Assembly (NCBI RefSeq): GCF_900114115.1
Contig: NZ_FORX01000004.1
Location: 186,001-250,000, forward strand
Length of the DNA stretch: 64,000 nt
Direction: 5' to 3'
From: Desulfomicrobium apsheronum
Lineage (GTDB): Bacteria; Desulfobacterota; Desulfovibrionia; Desulfovibrionales; Desulfomicrobiaceae
Part shown: positions 28,701 to 35,780 of the stretch, in pieces
Layout: each line of letters opens with the position of its first letter
Numbering within the stretch: position 1 is the first letter of the stretch
Made by a program: the position numbers and the translations under genes
Notes under the pieces: model-generated
Databases searched by the model: none
Seen by the model: the letters and a program-made list of their open reading frames with translations, nothing else
What the model was told of the DNA's origin: nothing

Positions 28701-28835
28701 GATGTAGGGGATCTGGATGTCGGGGGCGGCCTCGCGCGGGAGTTTCACGTAGCTGTAGAGCCCGGCCACGATGATCAGAACCAGGGTGACCAGGACCAGG
28801 GGTTGCCGGTGCTGTGCGGTTTGGTTGACAATCAT
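25710..28835 (-). CDS. RND family efflux transporter inner-membrane pump
   Basis: A 1041-aa proton-driven pump with the expected duplicated topology: helix at about 13-30, large periplasmic loop, a block of helices, and the same in the second half. TM4 carries LVDNGIVIVEN, so only one of the AcrB-type Asp pair is retained (D-N instead of D-D). Motifs GSMDIGDMRYQVRVP and LNGENAVTLQVIKRSGEN fit the HAE-type branch. The true start is ATG 28835, which overlaps the adaptor stop by 4 bp; the open frame continues to 29192 but that extension lies in the adaptor gene. No TolC-like gene is present here. Confidence 0.93.
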   Translation of the reverse strand: MIVNQTAQHRQPLVLVTLVLIIVAGLYSYVKLPREAAPDIQIPYIFVTTTYEGVAPEDMEKLVTIPLERKLKGLEGVEELTSQSNDGESTIAIKFLPSEDIDDALQKVRDKVDQASGDLPSDLEDDPVVSEMNFSDMPIIQVVLSGPFSLKRLKVFAEDLEDRFESIPGVLDARIIGGLEREIHVEFDLDRVGAYRVPFTAMLQSVERGNVNMPGGSMDIGDMRYQVRVPEDFQNPAEIDSIVAFVRDGKPVYLRDVAAIRDHYKDPMTLSRLNGENAVTLQVIKRSGENIIDINDQIAAAVVEMRELLPPSLNISLTADMAEDIRNMVADLENNILTGLILVLFVVLIFIGGRSAVFVSVAIPVSMLITFALLRLLDITLNMVVLFSLILALGMLVDNGIVIVENIYRHMQEGKDRFQAALDGTSEVAWPVITSTLTTIGAFFPMIFWPGIMGGFMSFLPKTVILALMGSLFVALVINPVLSARYQTAAPPRFAGDGNVARSRSKRAYMWLLGWALNHRALVLGVCVVMFFGSALAFGKFGKGVEFFPETEPKRAYANVKLPVGTGLDATDRYIRLIEDVCSEYEDVRYVIGSTGAATGGDFGGGGSGTHLGSVTLDFKPLGERTRHSSEIVSEVRDRLAAQITGVELRVEKEDEGPPTGDPVSLEIYGDDMQVLAGIVEQVRELMREIPGIVDMKDNLVTGKPEIQIRVDKEKTALLGLDTYTVAYTVKAAINGAKVGVYREGKDEYDIVAKLPRKDRESVESLKRITVSGPDGEPVPLTTLARVELASGLGSINHKDQKRVVTVSSDVSGRLANDIIRELDGKLGTLAWPRGYTYSFAGEQEEQRKAQEFLSEAFVVAIFLIFMVLVAQFNSMVTPLIVLTSVVLSFIGVFAGLLLTGTAFGIIMTGVGVISLAGVVVNNAIVLIDYFEQLKTTGMETREALMTAGLTRFRPVLLTAVTTILGLLPMALGVSFDFFRLELITESESAQWWGPMAVAVIFGLLVATLLTLVVVPVLCSLQDGARGWMARRRAVRAGAIG

Positions 28836-29890
28836 CGCACGTTCACTCTTGTCCCGTCCTCCACCTCGGTGTGCCCGGCCACGATGAGCCGGTCGCCGGC
28901 CTTGAGGCCACCGAGCACCTGCACGCGGTCGCCCTCGATGACGCCCAGCTCGACGGTGCGCGCCTGGGCCACTCCGTCCAGCTCCACGAAAACGACCCGC
29001 TCGCCGCCCTTGTCCTGCACGGTGAAGAGAGGCACGGTCACGGCGTTTTCGATCAGGCGGCGCAAAAACGCCGCCCGCGCGATCATGCCGGGCCGAATTC
29101 TGCCGTCGGCATTGTCCACCACCACCCGGACCTGAAAGGTGCGGGTCGCGGGGTCCGCCTTCCAGGCCACGAAATCGATCTCTCCCATCCACTGCCGCTC
29201 GGGGTAGGTGTCCACGAGCACCGTGACCTTTTGCCCCTCGGCCAGGAAACGCACGTCGCCCTCGGGCACGTTGCAGTTGATGCGTATGGTGGCCACGTTG
29301 ACGATATCGGCCACGGGCCCGCCCTCGGCCACGAATTCGCCGGGGTCGACATGGACCTTGTTGACCACGCCGTCCAGGGTGGACGACACCGTGCCGTGGC
29401 CGTACTCGACCTCGGCCTCGCGCAGTCGCGTCACGGCCGAGGTCAGCTCGTTCTGGGCCTGCTCCAGTTCTTCCCGGGCCAGAACGCCCTGCGCGTGAAG
29501 CTCGCTTCTGCGCCGCAGCTGATCTTCGGCCAGCCGCACGTTCGCCCTTGCCCGGTCGCGGGCGGCGCCCAGGGCGGACAGGTCAATGCGGGCGATGTGA
29601 TCTCCGGCGCCAACGACACTCCCTTCGGTCACCCCGACCCACTCCACCACGCCGCCGCGCTGGGCGGCCAGACGCACATCATGCAGAGCCTCGGTTTCCC
29701 CGGGCAGGACCAGCATGTCGCGCATGGTGACGGTATTTATCTCCTCGGTCACGACATTGACCACGTGCACAGGCCTTGCAGGCACCGCGGTCTCGGAAAA
29801 AGGAGAATCCGCAAACCCATCGGAATACCCGGCAAAAAAAACTCCCAGACAAAGGAGAAAACGCAAAAACATATTTTTACCCCAAGCCAT
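28832..29890 (-). CDS. RND efflux periplasmic adaptor (membrane fusion protein)
   Basis: Bridges the inner-membrane pump and an outer-membrane channel. The 352 aa start with a signal-like segment (FLRFLLCLGVFFAGYSDGFA). A lipoyl/barrel-sandwich half occupies about 70-95 (VRLAAQRGGVVEWVGVTEGSVVGAGD), a short coiled-coil hairpin about 100-145, the second lipoyl half about 150-170 (STLDGVVNKVHVDPGEFV), then beta-barrel domains. An alternative start at 29872 has GGGG 7 nt upstream and may be the real one. Confidence 0.9.
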   Translation of the reverse strand: MAWGKNMFLRFLLCLGVFFAGYSDGFADSPFSETAVPARPVHVVNVVTEEINTVTMRDMLVLPGETEALHDVRLAAQRGGVVEWVGVTEGSVVGAGDHIARIDLSALGAARDRARANVRLAEDQLRRRSELHAQGVLAREELEQAQNELTSAVTRLREAEVEYGHGTVSSTLDGVVNKVHVDPGEFVAEGGPVADIVNVATIRINCNVPEGDVRFLAEGQKVTVLVDTYPERQWMGEIDFVAWKADPATRTFQVRVVVDNADGRIRPGMIARAAFLRRLIENAVTVPLFTVQDKGGERVVFVELDGVAQARTVELGVIEGDRVQVLGGLKAGDRLIVAGHTEVEDGTRVNVR

Positions 29891-29930
29891 GTTAATGGAA
29901 GCTATCCTCTAAACCGTCCACGATTCTCAA

Positions 29931-30042
29931 GGTAAGGGACAAAAAGGCCCGAGAGCAAGACGCAAGGCCAAAACGCAAGTCGAAAGCCTTCTTGCATTTT
30001 GGCCGCAACATCGCAGCAATCGGACCTTTTCAGTCCCTTACC
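29931..30042. repeat. Long nested inverted repeat downstream of manC
   Basis: The outer arms GGTAAGGGAC (29931-29940) and GTCCCTTACC (30033-30042) pair. Inner arms AAGGCC..ACGCAAG (about 29964-29979) and CTTGCATTTTGGCC (29991-30004) pair as well. The right arm includes the manC stop codon. Together they could form a cruciform-like hairpin of about 110 nt between manC and the RND operon. It may be a terminator of both or a dispersed repeat unit. Confidence 0.6.
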
Positions 30043-31447
30043 GGCCGTAGACATCCTCGAAGCGCACAATATCGTCTTCGCCAAGATAGCTCCCCACCTG
30101 CACCTCGATCAGTTCAAGCGGGATCTTGCCGGGGTTGGCCATGCGGTGCACCGCGCCCAGAGGCAGGTATACGGACTCGTTCTCGCGCAGCAGGATTTCC
30201 TCGCCGTCCCGGGTCACCAGCGCCGTTCCCTGGACCACCACCCAGTGCTCGGCGCGATGAAAATGCTTCTGCAGGGACAACACGTGCCCCGGCGCGACCA
30301 CAATGCGCTTGACCTGGTAGCGCACGCCATCGCCGATGGACTCGTAATGCCCCCAGGGCCTGAAGACCTTCTTGTGGGAGACAGCCTCGATGCGGTTTTC
30401 GGCCTTGAGCTTGTCCACGATCTTCTTGACTTCCTGCACCCGATCGCGCGGCGAAATGAGGACCGCGTCCGAGGTCTCGACCACGATGTGGTTCTCAAGG
30501 CCCACCGCGGCCAGAAGGCGCGTCTCGGCGTGCAGATAGGAATCGTGGACATCGCAGAGCACCACATCCCCCTTGCTCACGTTGCCGCTCTCGTCCTTGC
30601 TTCCGGCCTGCCACAGCGCATCCCAGGAACCCAGATCGTTCCACCCGCAGGACAGGGGGACCATTACCCCGCGGTCCGTCTGCTCCATGACCGCGTAATC
30701 CACGGAATCCTCGGGGCAGGCGGCAAAGGCGTCCCGGTCCAGCCGCAGAAAGTCGAGGTCCTGTCCGGCAAGTTCAAGAGCCTTGCGGCAGGACTCCACG
30801 ATGGCCGGTGCGAAGCGGTCCAGCTCGGACAGCACGGCCTTTGCGCGGAATACGAACATGCCGGAATTCCAGAAATATTGCCCGGAGGCGACATAGCTCT
30901 CCGCCGTCGGCTGATCGGGCTTTTCGACGAAACGCTCGATGGCGCGGGCAGCGGAGTCCGGAAGCGCCGGTCCCTGAAGGATGTAGCCGTACCCGGTCTC
31001 CGGGGCCGAAGGAACGATGCCGAAGGTGACCAGATGGTCCGCTTCGGCATGCACGGCGGCCTGACGCACGGCCTCGTGAAACCGCTCCGGTTCGCCGATG
31101 AGGTGATCCGCCGGAAGCACGAGGAGCACGGCCTCAGGGTCGGTCTCCAGGGCCTTCATGGCCGCGATGGCCACGGCCGGGGCAGTGTTCCTGCCGACGG
31201 GCTCAAGGATGATCGCCGCCGGTGACACGCCAAGGGCCCGCATCTGCTCGGCGATGATGAAGCGGTGCTCTTCGTTGCAGATGATGATGGGCCGTGCGAC
31301 CTCGTCCAGTCCCTGCAGGCGCAGCAGCGTGTTCTGGACCAGGGTCCGGTCGTCGATGAGCGGCAACAGCTGCTTGGGATACAGTTTACGCGACAGGGGC
31401 CAAAGCCTGGTGCCGGAGCCACCGGCAAGAATGACTGGAATGATCAT
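30038..31447 (-). CDS. manC: Mannose-1-phosphate guanylyltransferase / mannose-6-phosphate isomerase
   Basis: Bifunctional enzyme that supplies GDP-mannose for surface glycans. The 469 aa start IIPVILAGGSGTRLWPLSRKLYPKQ (nucleotidyltransferase signature GGSGTRLWPLSR). FVEKPDQP and SGMFVFRA follow. The C-terminal cupin (about 355-465) carries the isomerase domain, beginning RPWGHYES, with KRIVVAPGHVLSLQ and HRAEHW. ATG 31447 has GGAG 6 nt upstream; a TTG at 31459 is less likely. It stands alone, with no neighbouring polysaccharide cluster. Confidence 0.94.
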   Translation of the reverse strand: MIIPVILAGGSGTRLWPLSRKLYPKQLLPLIDDRTLVQNTLLRLQGLDEVARPIIICNEEHRFIIAEQMRALGVSPAAIILEPVGRNTAPAVAIAAMKALETDPEAVLLVLPADHLIGEPERFHEAVRQAAVHAEADHLVTFGIVPSAPETGYGYILQGPALPDSAARAIERFVEKPDQPTAESYVASGQYFWNSGMFVFRAKAVLSELDRFAPAIVESCRKALELAGQDLDFLRLDRDAFAACPEDSVDYAVMEQTDRGVMVPLSCGWNDLGSWDALWQAGSKDESGNVSKGDVVLCDVHDSYLHAETRLLAAVGLENHIVVETSDAVLISPRDRVQEVKKIVDKLKAENRIEAVSHKKVFRPWGHYESIGDGVRYQVKRIVVAPGHVLSLQKHFHRAEHWVVVQGTALVTRDGEEILLRENESVYLPLGAVHRMANPGKIPLELIEVQVGSYLGEDDIVRFEDVYGR

Positions 31448-31676
31448 GTTCTGCTCCAAAAAAATGAAATGGGGAGATGCGCGCCAAAACTCGGCTTATG
31501 TACCTTGGATGATGACAAAATCAAATGGCAATTTAGCCGCCCCTTGCCACGCTGGAGTGGTGTGCGCCGGTCGTTAGACCCTTGCCGGTCATGTGCAGCC
31601 AGGGGTCTGGATTTATGAATGTCTTTGCCGTACAGGGAGGGTTAACGCCAACCAAGGCACACAAAGAGGCAGGGTG
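31448..31676. promoter_or_regulatory. Divergent region manC / rhodanese gene
   Basis: A 229-bp region with outward-facing genes. Inverted repeat AGACCCTTG (31576-31584) and CAGGGGTCT (about 31590-31598) lies 80 bp before the rhodanese start and could be an operator. No clear promoter hexamers are seen. Confidence 0.3.
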
Positions 31677-32510
31677 ATGACCAGACAAGTTATTGATATC
31701 TTTCCAGATGAACTCGAAGAACTCAAGAACAAGACCAGGGAACGCGACTATCTGCTGATCGATGTCCGACAGCCCGGAGAATTCGCCCAGAGCCACATTC
31801 CCGGCGCTCAGCTCATCCCGCTGCCGGAGATCGAAAGCCGCATGAAGGAGCTGGACGGGGAGAAAAATCTGATCCTGTATTGCCGCACCGGCGGCAGATC
31901 CTCCGTCGCCGCTGCCCTGATCAAGGACGCGGGACCATGGCAGGGCGCGATCTACAATCTGGTCGGCGGAATCGCGGGCTGGGAAGGCAAGGGCCTCAAA
32001 GACATCCCGCATCTGGAGCTCTTCCCCCGGGACATGGCCTTGAGCCAGACCCTCTACCGGGCCATGAACATGGAAAAGGGAGCCTGGCTTTTCTACAATG
32101 ACCTCGCCCAGGAATACAAGGACAAGGAACTCGGCGACATGATCAAGGATCTTGCCGGCATGGAAGAAGTTCATGCCCGCGCCGTCTTCACCTACTGGAA
32201 GAAAAACAGCCCGACTCCCATCACCGACGGCTTCGAGGAAACGTTCGAACGCCTGGACGGACGGATCATGGAGGGCGGCAAGCCCATCTCGGCCTGGATG
32301 GCCCGTCTGGGCACGGATCCCGAGGACCGCATGCTGCGGCTTCTGGAACTGGCCTGCGAAATCGAGTACTACGCCTACGATCTCTACCGGGGCCTGGCCA
32401 AGCGTGACCGCGACAGCGAAGCGGTCCGGACCTACCTCATGCTCGCCGAGCAGGAAAAAGCCCACGTCCGCGTCGTCACCAAGGCTCTGGACCGGTTCTT
32501 TGGTGATTGA
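31677..32510 (+). CDS. Rhodanese / ferritin-like fusion protein
   Basis: A 277-aa two-domain protein. Residues 1-110 form a rhodanese domain: LIDVRQPGEFAQSHIPGA, and the active-site Cys in LYCRTGGRSS. Residues about 125-277 form a four-helix ferritin-like or rubrerythrin-like bundle. It has E/H ligand pairs such as EEVHARAV and EQEKAHVRVV, and EIEYYAYDLY. It lacks the rubredoxin Cys motif. A role in sulfur transfer or oxidative stress is inferred. ATG 31677 follows GAGGCAGGGTG. Confidence 0.87.
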   Translation: MTRQVIDIFPDELEELKNKTRERDYLLIDVRQPGEFAQSHIPGAQLIPLPEIESRMKELDGEKNLILYCRTGGRSSVAAALIKDAGPWQGAIYNLVGGIAGWEGKGLKDIPHLELFPRDMALSQTLYRAMNMEKGAWLFYNDLAQEYKDKELGDMIKDLAGMEEVHARAVFTYWKKNSPTPITDGFEETFERLDGRIMEGGKPISAWMARLGTDPEDRMLRLLELACEIEYYAYDLYRGLAKRDRDSEAVRTYLMLAEQEKAHVRVVTKALDRFFGD

Positions 32511-33414
32511 GGTCTTCCTGAGGCAGACGCCGGACTACGCCCATGCCGCAAGCATGATCCCGGACCTGCTCGACAACGTGCTTCCGGACATCGCCGGTTC
32601 CCGACTGCTCATCAAGCCCAACTTCGTGGCGCAACGCGGGACGCACCCGTGCTACACCCATCCCGTCGTCATCGCCGCCGCTGCAAGGCACTGCATTGAG
32701 CGCGGAGCGCGCGTCACCATCGGGGACTCGCCCGCCTTCGGAACGGCCCAGGCCATCGCCCAGGGCATCGGGCTGAACGAACTGTTGCGGCCCCTTGGCC
32801 TTGAAGTCGTCACCCTCGACCGCGGGGTTTGCGTCAAGAGCGGACCCGTGCGGGTCCAGGTCTCGTCCGTGGCGCTAAACGCCGACCTGATCCTGAATCT
32901 CCCCAAATTCAAGGCCCATTCGCAGATGCGCTTCAGCGGCGCGGTCAAAAACCTGTTCGGATGCGTGACCGGCGTGCGCAAGGCCTGGCTGCATGCCCTG
33001 CACGGCGACAAGAAGGACCGTTTCGTGGCCATGATCTGCGGACTCATGCACGTCCTGCCGCCCACGTTCAGCCTCATGGACGGAGTGCAGGCCATGCATC
33101 GCACCGGGCCCATCTCAGGCGAGGCCTATCCGCTCGGCTTCCTCGGAGCGAGCGCCAGTCCCGTGGCCATGGACACGGCGGCGGGCATGGTCCTTGGCGC
33201 GCAGCCCGAATCTTTTCCCATCTGGGCCCATTGCCTGCGCGAAAGGCTGCCCGGCGCGGACACGGCAGCCCTGGACTTTCCCAGGGACAAACCCGATGAC
33301 TTCGACGCTGCGGATTTCATCCTCCCGGCGTCGCTCAAGCCGGAATCTTTCCGGCCGGACATTCTCTTTTGCAGCCTGGTCAAACGCGCGTGGCTGTCCC
33401 GCTGCAAAAGCTGA
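32503..33414 (+). CDS. DUF362 domain-containing protein
   Basis: A 303-aa protein of the DUF362 family, whose biochemical role is not established. Visible family features include LLIKPNFVA near the N terminus, the GDSPAFGTA motif, LINLPKFKAH-like LILNLPKFKAHSQM and the GAVKNLFGCVTG segment. The ferredoxin-type cysteines of some family members are absent. The proposed GTG start at 32503 overlaps the previous gene by 8 bp, so this is a co-translated pair. hypF follows 51 bp later. Confidence 0.85.
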   Translation: MIEVFLRQTPDYAHAASMIPDLLDNVLPDIAGSRLLIKPNFVAQRGTHPCYTHPVVIAAAARHCIERGARVTIGDSPAFGTAQAIAQGIGLNELLRPLGLEVVTLDRGVCVKSGPVRVQVSSVALNADLILNLPKFKAHSQMRFSGAVKNLFGCVTGVRKAWLHALHGDKKDRFVAMICGLMHVLPPTFSLMDGVQAMHRTGPISGEAYPLGFLGASASPVAMDTAAGMVLGAQPESFPIWAHCLRERLPGADTAALDFPRDKPDDFDAADFILPASLKPESFRPDILFCSLVKRAWLSRCKS

Positions 33415-33465
33415 CCAGGCCGACACGGTTCATTTCAATAAAGGACACAACACCGGATATCTCAA

Positions 33466-35766
33466 ATGCTCATGCAACGCTGGAAATGGATCATCACCGG
33501 AGGGGTGCAGGGTGTGGGCTTTAGGCCCTTCGTCTACAAGGCGGCCCTGCACGCCAAGGTCACGGGGCAGGTCCTGAACACGCCCGAGGGAGTGCTCATC
33601 GAGGTCCAGGGCGCGCCGGACCGCCTTGAGGCCTTTGAAGACACCTTCTCCGCCACCATCCCGCCCCTGGCCCGCATCGTGACCTGGGACCGGGAAGTGA
33701 TCACGCCGCTGCCCGGCGAAGACGCCTTCCAAATCCTCAAAAGCACGGGCGGACACGGGCACCAGGTGCTCATCAGCCCCGACGTGGCCACCTGTGACGA
33801 CTGCATCGCGGACATGCGCGACCCGGCCAACCGCAGATACCGCTACGCGTTCACCAACTGCACCAACTGTGGGCCGCGCTACACCATCACCCGCTCTATC
33901 CCCTACGACCGCGCCTACACCTCCATGAGCTGCTTTCCGCTCTGCTCGGACTGTCTGGAGGAATACGAGAACCCGCTGGACCGGCGCTTCCACGCCCAGC
34001 CCAACGCCTGCCCCGAATGCGGCCCGAAACTGTGGCTGACGGACAGGCCGGGCCGGACACTGTGCGAAAACGACGAAGCCGTGCGCCGCACCGCCGCCCT
34101 GTTGCTTGAGGGCAGACTGGTGGCCATGAAGGGCCTTGGCGGCTTTCATCTCGTCTGCGACGCCCGCAACCAGGATGCGGTGCAGGAACTCAGAACCCGC
34201 AAGAACCGCAAGGACAAACCCCTGGCGATCATGGTCGCGGACCTCGATGCGGCCCTGGCCTTCTGCGTCCTGTCCGAGGCGGAACAGAAGCTCCTGACCG
34301 GCAGGCAGAGGCCCATCGTCCTGGCCCGGGCCCGCAAGGACTCGGGGCTCGCGCCCGGACTGTCCCCGGACACCGCATTTCTGGGCGTCATGCTGCCCTA
34401 CACGCCCTTGCACCATGTGCTCTTCGACGAACTGGGACGCTCCGAAAATCTCCCGGCGGCCATGGTCATGACCTCCGGCAACCTGAGCTCCGATCCCATC
34501 TGTCTCGGCAACCGCGAGGCCCTGCGCCGCCTTTCCGGCATCGCCGACAATTTCCTGCTGCACGACCGCGACATCCTGATCCGCTGCGACGATTCGGTGC
34601 TGCGGGTGGTGGACGAAAAGCCCCAGTTCATCCGCAGGGCGCGCGGCTACACCCCAACCCCCATCGATCTGGCCAAGGACGGCCCGACGGTGCTTGGCGT
34701 CGGCCCCCTGCTCAAGAACACCCTCTGTCTGACCAAGGGCCGCCAGGCCTTTGTTTCCCAGCATATCGGCGATCTGGACCACCTCGAAGCCTACGGCTTT
34801 TTCCGGGAGATCCGCGCCCATTTGCAAGACATCCTGCAAGTCGAACCGCAGGCCGTGGTCCACGACCTGCACCCGGATTTTTTGAGCACCGGCTTTGCCC
34901 GGGAGTCCGGACTGCCCTGCCTGCCCCTGCAGCATCATTTTGCGCACATCCACGCGGTCCTGGCCGAAAACCGGCACATAGGGGCGGCCATCGGACTGGC
35001 CCTGGACGGAGTCGGGCTTGGCGACGACGGAACCATGTGGGGCGGCGAGGCCCTGCTGGTCGATACGGCGAAACTCGAACATAGGCGTCTGGCGCGCTTT
35101 TCCCGGGTCATGCTGCCCGGCGGGGATGTGGCCACGCGCGAACCCTGGCGACTGGCGCGGGCCCACCTGCATGCCCTGGGCATCCGGGCCCCGGGCGAAA
35201 AGCCTTGGCCCTGGCTTCAGGAATACGCCGCCGCCGACAAGGTCGTCGCCCAAGTGCTGGAGCGCCGCATCAATTCGCCGCTCTCCTCCAGTTGCGGAAG
35301 ACTTTTCGATGCAGTATCGGCCATGCTCGGCCTTTGCGAACGCATCTCCTATGAGGGACAGGCGGCAATCAGGCTTGAAGCGATACAGGACAAAGAGGAA
35401 AAAGGTGTTTATTCGTGTCCCGTAATCGAATATGACGGGATCGTGAAACTTGATACCCTGGAACTTTTTGCGCAGGTTCATGCCGAGTGGCGCGACGGTG
35501 AACACCCGGCAACAATAAGCAGGCGCTTTCATCTTGGTCTCATTGATGGATTGTGCAGGCTTTACCTCCATCTGGCCGAAAGGTGCTCCTGCACCACCGT
35601 GGCCCTGAGCGGCGGGGTCATGCAGAATCTGACCCTGGCCACCGAGCTTCCCAGGGCCCTGGCCGCGCAGGGAGCAACCGTCCTGACCCACCGTGAACTG
35701 CCGCCCAACGACGCCTGCATCTCTCTTGGCCAGGCAGCCTACGGACAACTGGTCCTGCAACCCTAA
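33466..35766 (+). CDS. hypF: [NiFe]-hydrogenase maturation carbamoyltransferase HypF
   Basis: Makes the thiocyanate/cyanide ligand of the NiFe site from carbamoyl phosphate with HypE. The 766 aa show the full domain order: acylphosphatase domain (GGVQGVGFRPFVYKAA, about 14-29), two CX2C-X18-CX2C zinc fingers (CDDC..CTNC, then CSDC..CPEC), a YrdC-like adenylating domain (about 200-385, with KRKD-type RKNRKDKPLAIM) and the Kae1-like carbamoyltransferase domain (HHFAHIHAVLAE, LSGGVMQN). Other hyp genes are not in the window. sppA begins 15 bp later. Confidence 0.96.
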   Translation: MLMQRWKWIITGGVQGVGFRPFVYKAALHAKVTGQVLNTPEGVLIEVQGAPDRLEAFEDTFSATIPPLARIVTWDREVITPLPGEDAFQILKSTGGHGHQVLISPDVATCDDCIADMRDPANRRYRYAFTNCTNCGPRYTITRSIPYDRAYTSMSCFPLCSDCLEEYENPLDRRFHAQPNACPECGPKLWLTDRPGRTLCENDEAVRRTAALLLEGRLVAMKGLGGFHLVCDARNQDAVQELRTRKNRKDKPLAIMVADLDAALAFCVLSEAEQKLLTGRQRPIVLARARKDSGLAPGLSPDTAFLGVMLPYTPLHHVLFDELGRSENLPAAMVMTSGNLSSDPICLGNREALRRLSGIADNFLLHDRDILIRCDDSVLRVVDEKPQFIRRARGYTPTPIDLAKDGPTVLGVGPLLKNTLCLTKGRQAFVSQHIGDLDHLEAYGFFREIRAHLQDILQVEPQAVVHDLHPDFLSTGFARESGLPCLPLQHHFAHIHAVLAENRHIGAAIGLALDGVGLGDDGTMWGGEALLVDTAKLEHRRLARFSRVMLPGGDVATREPWRLARAHLHALGIRAPGEKPWPWLQEYAAADKVVAQVLERRINSPLSSSCGRLFDAVSAMLGLCERISYEGQAAIRLEAIQDKEEKGVYSCPVIEYDGIVKLDTLELFAQVHAEWRDGEHPATISRRFHLGLIDGLCRLYLHLAERCSCTTVALSGGVMQNLTLATELPRALAAQGATVLTHRELPPNDACISLGQAAYGQLVLQP

Positions 35767-35780
35767 CAGGAGCGCATCCC

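Noticed and set aside
28836-29192. N-terminal extension making a 1160-aa RND pump
   Set aside because: It is out-of-frame sequence within the adaptor gene; the pump starts at ATG 28835, with the usual helix.
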